A stretch of DNA of 47,385 nucleotides from the NCBI GenBank assembly GCA_015680685.1, contig MNCI01022152.1:3793-51177 (forward strand). The letters run 5' to 3'. The DNA is from Gnetum montanum (lineage: Eukaryota > Streptophyta > Gnetopsida > Gnetales > Gnetaceae). The translations under genes and the position numbers were made by a program. Shown here piece after piece: positions 18,989 through 31,149 of this stretch (its first letter is position 1; each line of letters begins with the position of its first letter). The notes under the pieces were generated by a model. The model saw only the letters and a program-made list of their open reading frames with translations, did no database searches and was not told where the DNA came from.

Positions 18989-19753
18989 GAAAACTGTAAT
19001 GACGGAAAACGTCGGCAGCTGGAAATACCGACTGAGATTCCGTGTACACAGTTTTTACCATGGATCCGCGCGAGGGCTAAGCTGGAAAAACGAATCCGTG
19101 GTGCCCTGAACGGTCTTGTCGATCAGACAAGGACTTACGGGTCAGTAAAAACGATGCTGATTGTAGATCAATCGTAAAACGGTAGGACAATGATGTAAAT
19201 GGACCACCGCGAGGATAACGCCAAAACGCCGAAAAGATGCAAATCGGGAGCAAAAATTGTGCAATTTGCAAAGATCAAAGATCTATGTTTCAATGCCAAA
19301 TAGAATGCGTGGCTGGGTGTATACAATGTTACAGTGGGAGAAAACTCTCAAAAAATTGAATACAAAGATGAGCACAAAACAACAAGAAAACTGCCTAGAC
19401 AGAAGTCTGATCTACCTTTTGGACCAAAGCTTAGGTGCAGGAATGGTCAAGCTCTGAAGTCTAACGATCTTCGAACCGATAGGACCTGCTAACCAGGCAA
19501 GACAACTCTGCAATTTCTGTTCTGCTTCTCGGCTTCAGATAGATCTGCTGTTGGGGCTCGGGCGCGTTGTGTTCTGTTCCTGCTAAGGGATGGTGTCTGC
19601 TGCCAAGAGGTTGCTCTTGTTTCTCTGTTTCAGGGCGATAAGTGTTCCCTTGCTCAGAAAATGCTCTTGTCCTCTTGGTCTGCTATCAAAAGTGATAAGT
19701 GCTCTGGTGCTCTGTTAACTTGTCTTCTTGCCAACTGCTCAATCCTTTTTTTT

Positions 19754-19774
19754 GTTGTTGTTGTTGTTGTTGTT
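19754..19774 (-). repeat. (AAC)7 tract in 5' LTR
   Basis: Counterpart of 3734-3754. It would lie within the first ~30 nt of the element's RNA. Confidence 0.8.
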
Positions 19775-19801
19775 CCCCCTTTGTATATGTGTCAACTGGG
19801 G

Positions 19802-19809
19802 TATTTATA
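19802..19809 (-). promoter_or_regulatory. TATA box driving the giant element
   Basis: TATAAATA on the minus strand. Predicted start about 19777-19779, giving a leader of about 1 kb to gag. Confidence 0.78.
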
Positions 19810-20203
19810 GGCCGCGACATGCGCAACCCTGATGATGTGGGCCTGAATGTCACGGATCCTGTTGACCTGCTCCTTTTAAGTCGAACTACGACTACGCACA
19901 ACACGCTCGTTTGCGTGCGGTGCGTGTGAAGAGCAGGCCCATGATAAACGTGTCTCGGCTGCGTTTGCGTTCATTCGCGTTGTGTTGCGTGTATGAGCGC
20001 AATCTTGATATAACAACCACGCGCTCAGGTTTGTTTTACGCTGATCACGCAACTATGCATGACGCAGCGTAAATGAGCGCGCACTTGCATTCTGACCTAC
20101 GCACGAGTACGCATCGCCGCGTAATGTGCGTAAAGATCAGTTAGTCAAGCGCCGTGCGAGAACAAGTGCCAACCCGTCGTGTCTCTCTAGATTTTCCCCT
20201 TAA

Positions 20204-20525
20204 CTGTCCTAGAGCTTATTACGCGCATCACGCTGCCGTGCGTGATAGAGCATAAACTTGTCCTTAGACAAATTCGGGGCGTCTTCACTGTCTTGGAGCT
20301 TATTACGCTCATCACGCTGCCATGCGTGAGAGAGCGTAAACTTGTCCTTGAACAAATTTGGCTTTAACCGTCTTCGGAGCTTATTACGCTCATCACGCTG
20401 TCGTGCGTGATGAAGCGTAAACTTGTCCTTAGACCAATTTGCCTTTAACTGTCTTCGGAGCTTATCACGCTCATCACACTACCATGCGTGATGGATCGTA
20501 AACTTATCCTTAGACAAATTTGAGA
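20204..20525. repeat. U3 tandem repeats of the 5' LTR
   Basis: Same four units as 4184-4505. The third and fourth hairpins are damaged by transitions (for example GCCGTG to ACCATG in unit four). Confidence 0.8.
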
Positions 20526-20591
20526 CGCGTTCTCGCTCAAATTACGAATCTTCGCCTGAGGCCAACCTATAATTTTCATGGTGTTTCAATC

Positions 20592-20717
20592 ATCTCATCC
20601 TCTTTCTATTTTTTCAATACTTTCTTTTTTTTATTTTCTTTTTTATTTTTTTTTTCATTTCTCTATTTTTTCCTTTTTTTATTTCTTATTTCTTTTCTTT
20701 TCTTTTCTCATTTTTGA
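20592..20717 (+). repeat. T/C-rich low-complexity tract
   Basis: Almost pure pyrimidine, mainly T runs with TTTTC, directly next to the right LTR edge. The apparent Phe/Leu/Ser frame is a composition artefact. Confidence 0.85.
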
Positions 20718-22150
20718 ATTTGAAAGAAGATGAGGATTGTAACTTTTTGAAAAATCAATCCTTTAGAGATGATTAGAATGCTAGGTCACCACTTAGAGTC
20801 CTTAACATGCACTTGATGAATGAAGCACCTTACCAATGAGCTCAATGTGATAAGGAAAGGTTCATGAAAGCATGAACCTTCTCTAACTAATGTGATTAGC
20901 CAAGCTAGGCACAAACACATGATCTAATCCCATCGATCAAGATGTGTTCCTATGGCCATGTGATCAAGAGGAACAAATGCAAGGTAGAGGAGCTACAGAG
21001 ATAGATTGATTAGGCTCATGAATAAAATGCTACAATGTGGATAGAGGTAGGGAAATTCCCATACATCATTATGAACATTAATTGCAACACATCCTAGATG
21101 GCACTGCATAGACACATTTAGAAGACTAATACTAAGCTTCACCCGGATAAAAATGGAATTGTAGAGGAGCATGTGGTCAAGGTATAGGCTCTAAAGGACT
21201 TATTGTAAGCTATAATGTTCATTGACACTAAGCATTATAGGGCTGTGCTAGAAGCTATTCATGCCAAGGAATGGGAAGCTTGTCCTTGTATGAGGCTTTC
21301 TAAGCACCTCTAGATGTGGGTTGTGTGTTGGAGTTGGGTGGTGATTTTGTCTAAGTTCTTTCTCACATTCAAACCTTTGGGTATTATTTTTTCCTATTTC
21401 GTGACCATAAGAATTTTGTCATTGGTATCTAGCAATGAAAATATTCGTAAATTCAATTAAGGTAGTTGGGCTAGTGGGCTTTGGCCATGGGGCATTTCCC
21501 ACCCCTCCCCATTCCCTATTTCTTCTTAGAGATGGCCCACTATGGGTGATACCAAGTGTGTATCTCCCCAGGATTTTCTTTCTCTCTTTTGTATATATTT
21601 CAATATTGTTGATATAAGTTTTCCTAAGCTTTACACACAAAAAAAAAAACAAATAAATGGACTTGTCCCTACTATGGTTGATTTAAAATTTCCTTCTATA
21701 ATGGTAAGAAGGCCATGATGGACATTGTTGAATCCATGGCCACCAAGATAGTTGTGGTGGATATGGATAATGTTGTTGGGGCATTACTTGAGACAAATGG
21801 TCCATAGCCTATGGAGTTTCTTGGTAGGAAGAACAATGATGGAAGAAGATTTTTGCGATGTAGAGGTGTCACTCCAAGATGCCATGTTCCATGGATTAGG
21901 TTCCATCCATTATTAATGTTATTGTGGTTGAAGAAATGGACCACAAGAATAAAAAATTTGATCATGATAAGGCCTTTTATCCTTTTTCTTACTTTCATAA
22001 GTCATACCTTGTAGTGTAACTACTTTCACAACTATGTCAATAATGTTTTTCCATAAATCCTTGAGACCTAATGTTATCTTTTGATTTAATACATACCAAC
22101 CCTTGTCAAAAACATTGGAAAGGTTTACTAAATGCTTCTTAGTTCTCATG
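20718..22150. other. Old repeat DNA with an A-tailed end at 21649
   Basis: AT-rich and CpG-poor, with no intact gene. The part up to 21649 ends in a T-rich stretch and an A11 tract (21639-21649), which looks like the 3' tail of an old LINE-type retroposon. 21660-22150 on the minus strand continues the decayed Gln/Pro-rich end of the gag fossil at 22150-22730. Confidence 0.4.
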
Positions 22151-22730
22151 CTTTCTTGCACAATGACTTCAACAACATCAAAAGGTTGAATCTACATTTA
22201 ACATTTTTTACATCCTTTTGACATTGGAAATTTGTATTACCTTCCTCTACATTAGCATGCCTATGTCATTCACCATCTAATATAGCCACAACATCTAACA
22301 TAATTTTCTGAGTCAATCCATGACATTCATATCCATCGTTTTATGAGTTTGCAACTATGGTCCTTCTACCAAATGCATTAATTGGTCATGTTTGCTAAAC
22401 CCATGATTTAGAGAGTGATTGAGCATGGAATTGTATCATTGTATGGTACATCTAATGATTCATTAATATCATGCTATCTTCTTTATAAGGTTTTCAACTC
22501 AAGCATTAGATGAAAATCTAACATTGAAAGCTTTTAAAAAATATACCCAAGAGGATATGGAATTGGGTGGAAGAGCTTTATACCATGTTTTATCATGATC
22601 AATAAGTTTGTGGGAAAAATGATGAAGTTCTGCCACTTATTGTTTAACACTTGCAACTCATAAGCAATGACAAAAGCTTGAACATGAAGCTATAGATCAT
22701 CATTCAATTGTTCTTGAATGTCAAAATGTC
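22150..22730 (-). pseudogene. gag: Fossil Ty3/gypsy gag
   Basis: Near 22620-22540 the minus strand reads DKTWYKALPPNSISSW followed by an F-rich helix, the conserved Retrotrans_gag motif (the giant element has LDWYRALP at the same place). Many stops follow in the downstream frame. Only this fragment of the element is recognisable; no LTRs were paired with it. It belongs to an older gypsy insertion of minus orientation. Confidence 0.55.
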
Positions 22731-23640
22731 AACCATGTCAACCTTTTTAATTTTTCTCCTCTCAGTTCTTTCAATTAAGGTTCAAACTACTTCATGAGTT
22801 TGACCTTAAAAGGTAAGACAAATGTGGAATGATGAACTACTTCAGATCCACACAAGGTTTAGGCCCCATAGACAAAGATGCATGGACCTTCTTCCCCTAG
22901 AATCATTCATGTTATAGCAATAATAATATCTAGGAGAAGGCCCTGCTTATTTCTCAACACGTACACACTCATACTCTTACTCTACAATCATATCACAAAG
23001 TTTTTACTTTTCATAAGAAACATACTCTAACTATTAGGGCAACATGGGTTTCAAAATTTGGAAAATCCTCAATGAAGCCTTGATTGGACAAAGCCTCCAC
23101 AAAGGTAGTAAGTGTAGCTTCCCTAGATTTTTTACAAAATTGTCCATCTGCATTGCACCATCATCCCAGTTTGTCTTAATGAAATTTCACTACAATAGGA
23201 GGCATTGTTTCATTTACCATGTTTTTTAAAGTAATTTGAACCAACTGAGGCTTATAGATTAATCTATTTTCATTGTTTAATTTAATCATGATTACTTCAG
23301 TCTTTTATTTTTGATAAATGCAACAACTAAAAAAGGAAAATTATGAATATACAAGTAAAACAAGAAATTTATAAATACCTTCCCTATCGATGGTGCTAAT
23401 GATAGGGGCCTCCCCAGACAAGACCACAAGATATTTATCAATAGTATGCATATTTAACCAATCATAAATATCAAAGATGATGGGAACATGAGTTGCAAAA
23501 TTTACTTATGTATATCATTATGTTTAATAAATGAAAAAACCATAATACATATAATACAAGTGAATAAGCCCATGTTATCATAGTAGGAAAAAGTTATTTT
23601 ATAATTTTATAATTTTTAATGTATATTACAAATGTAAAGA
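22731..23640. other. AT-rich interval, nothing recognised
   Basis: Short frames only. No domain, hairpin or array stood out. Confidence 0.5.
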
Positions 23641-23644
23641 ATAA

Positions 23645-23830
23645 GAAAATAAGTGAAACCCATTGCAATCCCTTGCAGGATACATGCAACATTCACACAC
23701 GCAAAGGAAATAAAACACTTATTCATGTTACAATCCCTTACAAGACATGTGTAACATGGAAATCTAATCACATGAAAAGTATGTTATAGTCCCTTATGAG
23801 ATAGGTGCAACACTAACACAAAAAAGTTGT
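23645..23830 (-). repeat. Three ~62-bp units, inverted relative at 26410-26560
   Basis: Units near 23668, 23731 and 23792 share 'aatcccttRcaRgataYatgYaaca'-like sequence. The reverse complement resembles 'gttgcatctatc-aagaaatggattgc' at 26527 and its two neighbours. Confidence 0.5.
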
Positions 23831-24295
23831 AAAATCTCCTTAGTCACATCATCAAGGCCCAACACATTCTATACAAGTATAACCTCCTTGGGCAAGGCAA
23901 AATCATATCAAAAGTTCACATATAATGCTAATCTATGTAAAGGATATATATTGATTATATTTTCTAAATTTAACAAATAATTTCATTAATGAGATGTCCT
24001 CATTAACAAATAAAATTAAAAAATTTAAAGAAATCAAAATGAGCTTCATTCATCATGCAAATATTTCACTTTGTGTTGAGCAAATGATTCCAAGCTACAA
24101 AAGCATGACAACATTTTAATGGAGTCTTGCTACACAATGAAGTGAATACTCAAAAATACCAAAGAAAATAGATTTCCCGCTTACCCAAGGAATGAAGAGA
24201 AGTTCTTACATCAAAGAAAATTTGAAAGTATAAAGATAATTTTGAGCTTTAACTATTGTGTATATATAGTTTTTGGACTTGTAAAAAAAGTGGTG

Positions 24296-24420
24296 AGGTG
24301 GTGCACTAGGTGAGGCAATGCACCACATGAGGTAATGCACCATTTGGGGTAATGCATCATATCAGGAAACACACCTTGTGAGGCAACGCATGAGGTAAGT
24401 TAGTGCACCTAGTTAGGTAG
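24296..24420. repeat. Short GAGGTAATGCACCA minisatellite
   Basis: Five to six degenerate ~20-bp units with 'gagg(c/t)aatgca(c/t)ca'. No gene; interval 23831-24295 is otherwise featureless AT-rich DNA. Confidence 0.55.
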
Positions 24421-24574
24421 CATTACCATCCTAGACTAGAAATGTTTTATGTTGCTCATAGTTTCTAAGAATACAAGTTGTATCTATGCCCCTTAAATTG
24501 ATAGTATTACCATCTAGGAAAGATGATTTGTCTATGAAAATCTCGTTGGATTATTTGAGAATATCAAACAAGTG

Positions 24575-25300
24575 TAAGTCTATGACCATCAATCATGGCA
24601 CTACTTTAGCTCTAGTAGATTTGAAGACCTAGAAGTCATCCTTGAAGGAAACTCTAGTAAAGTTAAATGTTACTTTCAATCAAGCCCATTTTCAAATGTC
24701 AAAATCATGTTTTATGCTCTAGTAGCTTTGAAGACCTAGAAGTCATCCTTGAAGGAAACTCTAGTATAGTTAAATGTTCCTTTCAATCAAGTTCATTTCC
24801 AAATGTTAAAATCTTGTTTAACCATAATCGACACATCCATATTCGTTGCTCAATCAAATCACAATGTATGAATTTGATTGTCTAGCATAGCCAAAGGGAC
24901 TAAAGAGAGGTTTTTGATAACATCAAATTTAGGAAGCTACCATACATACATAAAGTGAGGGAAGAAAACCAAACCAAATTCTTAGGCTTCTAGATGATTT
25001 TGAAACACATCACTGGATCTAGCCCCATCAATGATCAAACCATGGAATAATTGGAACTACCACCTTGCATCTTTAAAGGGGAAGTTATAGGTGTATCCTC
25101 ATTAGTTAAGAAAGTAGTGAAGAAAGGAACCATTGGAAGATCCCTTGTCAACTGGTGAATGCTCTTGTTCTTCAAAATCTAATTGAATTATTGATTGGGT
25201 CTTGATGATGTTCCATTTCCCTTTCTCCTCTTTGGTCCATTCAAACTTGTCATCTTATGTTTATTAGTACATCCCTATTCCATTCTTGTGTGTGCAAGAA
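24575..25300 (+). repeat. Old repeat with internal 107-bp duplication
   Basis: Inverted relative of 2500-3175. Near 24611-24830 a 107-bp block occurs twice in tandem ('ttgaagacctagaagtcatc' at 24621 and 24728). It may be part of a fossil LTR whose promoter is at 25916. Confidence 0.6.
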
Positions 25301-25789
25301 GTCGAATGGAGTGAAGCAAATAATGATATTTGACCATCTGAGAGGTGGACTAATAAGGGAGCATAATACAATTCTTCAAGTAAGTATGGTGAGTTTATAA
25401 GAGCATTTTTGGATATTCAAAATATTCATTAACAAATATTTAGCATTTCCCCAATTCATAGCTACTAGGAGTTCTTTCACCATAGCTACTACCTCCATGA
25501 ACTTCTTAAGGTAGAAAGTTTATGTTCTTTCATGTATCAAAAATTTGTTGAAAATCATCCACATTAATCTAATATCATGTCAAATCCCTTTTGTATGTAT
25601 GTGTGTGTTTTCTTCTTGGTCTTAAAGCTATGGATCTAACTTTAGTAAATCATTGGAGAATGATGAGGCATCCAATGGTAATTTTGTATCTTTGTAAAAT
25701 CTTCAATGTATTAAATTATTTACATGTACTTAGGCCTATAATTTAGAGTGATTATGAAGTTTGTTAGCATGCCTTTTGTTCTGCTACAT

Positions 25790-25890
25790 CTAGTATGCTA
25801 TTACACTTTGGATGTCACCTTACCTACTATGCTACCATGCCTAGTATGCTATTGCACTTTGGATGTCACCTCACTTAGTGCAATATTGTA
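25790..25890. repeat. 51-bp tandem duplication
   Basis: 'ctagtatgctattacacttt' at 25790 and its near copy at 25841, both continuing 'ggatgtcacct'. It lies upstream of the TATA box at 25916. Confidence 0.7.
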
Positions 25891-25915
25891 GCACTTCAAT
25901 TGAAATTTTGAAAAC

Positions 25916-25924
25916 TATAAATAG
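25916..25924 (+). promoter_or_regulatory. Candidate TATA box of a fossil LTR
   Basis: TATAAATAG in the plus orientation following the duplicated block. It fits an LTR promoter, but LTR ends could not be set. Confidence 0.35.
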
Positions 25925-27060
25925 CCAAAGTAGAGAGCTCAAAAGGAACATTCATTTGGCAAGTTTTCTTTTAACATTTCTTGTCAACATCTTCTCCTCC
26001 ATTGGGTAAGTATGCATTTCCTTTATTATTGTTGTTATGTGTTTTGAGCCATTGCTTCACCATGCAATAAGACTCTATCAGAGTGCTACCATGTTTACAT
26101 AGCCCAAAACCATTTAGTATATGTAAAATTAAGTGTTAGTGTAATGAATAAAGCTCATTATTTTCTCCTCTCCTCTTAAATATCAATGTGCATTGAACAT
26201 TAAAAATACTAAAATATGAGCTTCATAGAATATCAATAATTAATTATTTCTATAAAATTATTATTATTTATTTCAATAAATAATTATTAATTAGTTAATT
26301 TTGTAGAGCTATGATGATTCTACCTTGCATAAGGAGGTTGTATTTGAATAGCATAGTGTTGGGCCATTCAGGATGTAACTAAGAAGTCATTTATTTTATT
26401 TCTTATGTGCTACGTTGCACTTGTTCCTGTGATGATTACAATGCAGATGTATGTGAGATTGGAATTGCACCTATTCCTTGAGGATTCCAATGTGATTATG
26501 CCTTTAATTCTATTGTATGTGTAATTGTTGCATCTATCAAGAAATGGATTGCATTGAATGTTTATTTATCATTTCATTCTTAACCAAAAATATGTAAAAG
26601 TCATAAAATTTTAAAACAAAATTCTAGATATCTCAATTTCTCACTATGGAAACATGGGTTATTTTGTATTACATATACAATGTGTATTATAATATTTGTT
26701 ATATTTTTTAGTTGCAACAATAATACACTAGTAAACTATGTGATTCACTTATATTTCTTCCTGGTGTTAATGACCAACTCACCATGTGTACTAATTGATA
26801 CACTTATTATGGCTTCAACTATAGGGAGTCCATATCAATGTCCATTGAAAACCAACTTGATTCTATCCTAAATAAGGCTTTGCAAGCCTTTACCAAGTCC
26901 ATTGGTAAGATAGCCTACAACCTACCAAAATTTTAAAGACAAGTTGAGAGGATTCTTTTATTTGCACCTATATTTCTTTGAGTAAATTTTGATAATATAT
27001 TATGAAAAAAATATGTACAATCAAAAGCTAAACAATTATTAGAGTTCTTACACCATCATT
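25925..27060. other. AT-rich old repeat DNA
   Basis: No gene. It contains an AT-rich near-palindrome around 26240-26300 (AATTAATTATTT and AAATAATTATTAATT arms) and three units at 26410-26560 inverted relative to 23645-23830. Confidence 0.45.
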
Positions 27061-29937
27061 ACCTAATGGATATGGATATTGCTAATTGTAACTATACTTG
27101 GAACAACCATAGGAAGGGGAGTGCTAGGGTCTTGTCTAGGATTGACCATGTTTCGGTTGAAACTCCTATAATGCTTAACAATGTGTGGGTTTTTGGAATT
27201 GAGTGAAGAGATTTAGATCATTGATAACTGATCTACAAGGTTAGTATGGAGTCTCATTCTAAGGTTTCTTAGTTCCATTTCAAGCACAGTTAGCGCATGA
27301 AGCCATGGCTTCGACCACTAGTAAAAACTATATGAAACGAGTATTTTGTTATGAGGGATACACATCAATTCCTTACAAATTAGCTTACTATCATAAAAAA
27401 ATATATCTTATCCTATCAAAAGGAGGAGAAGTAATCATTCAAAATTCATCAAGGGAGGTTGCAATAGAAATTGGCTTGAATTCAAGATAGGCAAGAGAGA
27501 GGAAAATTTTTGGCCTAGGAAGAACAAGTTATACTTCTTGAGCTCCAACAATGTGACCATGAATAAATGGAATACTAGTAGTATTGACCATGTAACCAAT
27601 GTATGAAGGATGATGACTACCCAATGAGGTTTTTCTTTGAGGCCACTTAAGCTAACAACATGGCAAAGTCGATGCATAGTTTGATCAAGCAAGGACAATT
27701 GCTTGAGCAGACTATGGATATTGCTTACGCGTTTTAGCCTTTCTAGGATCGTATCTAGAAAAGGCTATAGAGAACTCCTATATCAATGCAAATTCAACTA
27801 ACACTTACAGAGAATGAAAATCAATAATTTTTGGCCCCCATTACTTGGGAGGAGTTTGATGCCACTTTAAGGGATCTGAAGATGGGGAGGACATCGAGGA
27901 TTAATGGTTGGCCCATCGAATTTCTCTAAGCATTTGCAAATGTTTTGAAAAAAAAAATTCTTGACATGTTTAACACCATGTTATGTTAGAAATATATTTT
28001 CTAAGAAATAAATTATTCTAGAATTTTCCTTAGTCCTAAGCTTGAGAGTCCATTTAAGGCTACTCATTACAAGCACATTGGGGTCTATAATACCCTCCTC
28101 AATTTGTTTACAAAATTACTTATTCAATGGTTGTATCCCTTGATGGCACATTTGATGCATCATAATCAGGCTAGGTTTGTGAGAAATTGACTCCTTAAGG
28201 ATCAAGTTATTCTTCTGTAGGAGATTCTTCACTTCTTTCAAGTGGAGTGTTTCCCTAGTCTTTGTTTTAAGCTTGACACTCCGAAAGCTTATGACAGTAT
28301 GAATTGGGATGCCTTAATAGTTATTATAATGGCAAAATATTTCAATCATACTTTCATTAACTTATATCTTCAAATATAATCCTCTACTACTTACTCAATC
28401 GAACTGGAAGAGGTTCCTTGGGGGTTCTCATCGCCAAGGTGAGGTCTTCAGCAAGGGGACCCATTGTCACTCTATCTTTTCATTATGGTTATGGAAACTT
28501 TGTAGGATTACTATAGGGTTGAAGGGATGCAGGGCCTACACATCAATTGAGTTAACTACATAACAAAACACTATAAAAATGATACCATTGTTTTTACACA
28601 TGCTTTGATGCCACAAAATATAGCTTCATATTGGGTCTTATTCTAGATGGAAAGGGAGGTGGGCCTTAAGGTAAATTGTGTCAAATACACAGTCTACATA
28701 TCCCATACTAATCCCAAGGTCAAAGTTCTTATCATGCAAATTTTGAGGGTCCCACCTAGTATCTGAGATTTCCCATGTTTGAATGGCATCATAGAAGAGC
28801 TTGGGTTCAACTCCCTAAACATTTTTAGTAGTAGATTGGATACTAGACTGTCCACATTCTAACTTGAAAAGGATAGATCTTATTAGCCACCTCAATGCTT
28901 TAGTTCATTACATGATTTATGGCTTCCATTGCTAGCCTACCCCTCAACATTGGAGACAAAGTTGATTAATTAATTCAAAATTTTATTTGGTTGGAGGGAA
29001 GGGGAAAAGATGTTTTCATCTAGTGGCCTCAAACATGATTTTTATGCCCTTGTGATGTAGAAAACCTAGGAATTTTCAAAATTAGAGATCTCATGATGAT
29101 GGGCTAGCAATAGTTAGTTCATTACATTTTACAAGATGACATGAATATGGTGTCATGGATTCAAATCCTGCATCATAATTATCATCAATGGAATAAAATT
29201 ATATAGGATTCTCTTTTATTATGCTTGATATATTAACATGTTCACCATTTGATGGTGTTTGGATATCTAGCTATCCAACCTAGACTCATAATTAAAAAAC
29301 AATTTTCGATAGTTCCTAGCTAGCATCAGGCTTGGTAGGGACACTTACTTTAAAAACTCAAAGCCCTCTTGTGGCTTATTAACCATAAGTTCCTTCCAAT
29401 ATCAATGTAATTATGCTAGCATGGATTATGAATTGAGAAATTATGTCCAACATGCAGGAAAGGGATTAAAATTTATTAACATTTTACTTTTTATTGCTCT
29501 TTTAGCATTGTTGTGTATTGTGCTACCAAGATCCATCCTACGATTATTTTAACAAAGGATTTAGGGGTGAATACCATTCTTTAGTGCCTATGAAAGTCAT
29601 GTAACAAGCTTGTGTTCCAACAAGTACTACTGCCAACTCTAGTGTAGGTTGCAGAGGAGAAACTTAGACTATGGAGGGAGGTAATTGTAACTATCGACAT
29701 GACACCTATGTTTGAGCCATCCTATGATTAATTTTAGTGTAACATGGATTTGTGGAACCTATTTGATTAGGTGGGCTAGGGTAATTTTTTTCCAAGACTA
29801 TTAGGGCACCCTACTCTGCCAAATGATGAGTTCTTTGCCAATTGGCAAGGGAATTTGACTTCCTTCCTAGTGGTACATTTTGTTCATTTAATGGAGTACA
29901 ATTTATGATTGCAAGAAGATAAGTATATTAATGGAAC
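27061..29937 (+). pseudogene. Fossil L1-type LINE ORF2
   Basis: Forward-strand motifs appear in the order of plant LINE ORF2. The endonuclease end is near 27085 (NYTWNN...RVLSRIDHV). The reverse transcriptase follows: ITWEEFDATLRDLKMGR at 27840 with WPIEF, FKLDTPKAYDSMNW at 28266, GLQQGDPLSLYLF at 28443, then NDTIVF where ADDT is usual. The zf-RVT region lies near 29360-29540 (LWLINH, CPTC). Many stops and frameshifts intervene. The catalytic Asp pair is lost, so it is long dead. Its tail is interrupted at 29938 by the second LTR element. A related tail is at 127-640. Confidence 0.8.
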
Positions 29938-29942
29938 ACTAG

Positions 29943-30804
29943 TGATGAGTAGCAAGGTAGCATTATGCTCAACCATATGAATATGAACATGTATCTGTGA
30001 TCCAATCGAACTCTGTGGATGGACTAGTTGTGGCACCTAGGTAATTCTACTTTGATCTTAGTTTGTTGTCTTCCCACTTGGACTAGTATGTGCTTTGTCA
30101 CATATAGTTTAGTCCAAAGTGATGTATTTGATGTGGTTTCTACTACTATTCTACTCTTAATGACAATAAGAAATAACTTAATTAAGCTAATGATCAACAG
30201 AAAATTAGATATAAGATAGCCTAAGTGTGATGAGAATCCATCCTTAATCATTTGTATGCATCTTGGACTTCGTGTACTACTTATAGGATTACCAAGAATA
30301 CATTACTCAAAGCACTAATTAATACTCTATTGGTTTACCATGTAGTTACACTTAAATGTTCATGATTAAAGCATACTCATTCCACATTAACAACAAGAGT
30401 AGTAGATGATAATAAAAGAAATATTAACTAAGAAAACAACAATAGATAATAAATGAATAATTAAAAAAATTGAAAGCTAAGTGAATGCTACAATAATGGA
30501 TTAATCTTAATCTTTATTGCTGATCGTGTGTGTGTCCAAGTACATCACACTCAAACAAAGGTTCCATACAATTACAAGCATCACACTATAGGCATGCACT
30601 TGGGAACGAATTAACTAAAGACTAAAGACTAACAAAAAGGACTAACTTCCAAAACTGACAAAATACTCCTTCATTGTGTGCCTGAGTGCTATAGGTTAAA
30701 ATAGGAATCATGATATCATGTATAGGATATCATATCTAGGTTGTGATATCACATACCCAATGTTGTGTACCCGATGTTGGGGCCTGGAAAACTGTGATTT
30801 ATCA
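29943..30804 (-). repeat. 3' LTR of second element
   Basis: 862 bp, TG...CA, aligned end to end with 37163-38008. The TATA box present in the partner is deleted here ('gtgctat-aggtt' near 30690). It contains clustered GATATC palindromes (about 30712-30770). Confidence 0.88.
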
Positions 30805-30821
30805 TGCTCCCACAAACAAAG
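30805..30821 (-). promoter_or_regulatory. Polypurine-like tract of second element
   Basis: CTTTGTTTGTGGGAGCA on the minus strand adjoins the 3' LTR. G-rich but short and weak. Confidence 0.35.
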
Positions 30822-31149
30822 AAAAACTCGTCCTTGAGTCAAACAAGATAAAAAACAAGTTTATTTAATTACAAAAAATGAATAGGTATGGGATTATTGA
30901 ATGACCATGGAATATTTCATGTTGTAGTGTGGGATTAGACAAAACAAAATCTACACACCACCATAAAATACAAATTGGTGGAACTCATGTAGTTCCTAGT
31001 GGTGGTGGTTTCTACATGGGCTACTTTCCTTTATCCTATGCTCCAGAATTTTGAAATGGATAACTTTTAAGAAGAACCTAAATATTTTCCTTCTGTGGAT
31101 AAGTATAATGTGTTGTCCATGCTAATGTTCTAATATTTTATGGAGTTGA

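Larger units (their letters stand above)
3176..20588 (-). mobile_element. Giant Tat-type Ty3/gypsy LTR retrotransposon
   Basis: A 17.4-kb element read on the minus strand. The long terminal repeats agree over about 1,395 bp with roughly 44 mismatches by hand count (about 3%). Between them lie a primer-binding site, gag-pro, a long pro-RT interval with an opposite-strand gene, pol with RT, RNase H, a second RNase H and integrase, and a polypurine tract. The domain order RT-RH-aRH-IN and the size match what is known for the plant Tat/Ogre lineage. The element is rich in CpG while its flanks are almost free of it, so it is much younger than its surroundings. No target duplication is found because the left LTR is truncated. 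All coding frames carry TAG stops, so it cannot move by itself as it stands. Confidence 0.95.
18995..20588 (-). repeat. 5' LTR, full length
   Basis: 1,594 bp, bounded by TG at 20588 and CA at 18995 in element orientation. It includes U3 tandem repeats (20204-20525), the TATA box, the (AAC)n leader and a 199-bp end that is missing from the other LTR. Compared with 3176-4568 I count about 44 differences, some 40 of them transitions. Confidence 0.92.

Noticed and set aside
21696-22014. Short frames on both strands near 21700-22160
   Set aside because: They overlap the decayed tail of the gag fossil and show no intact domain.
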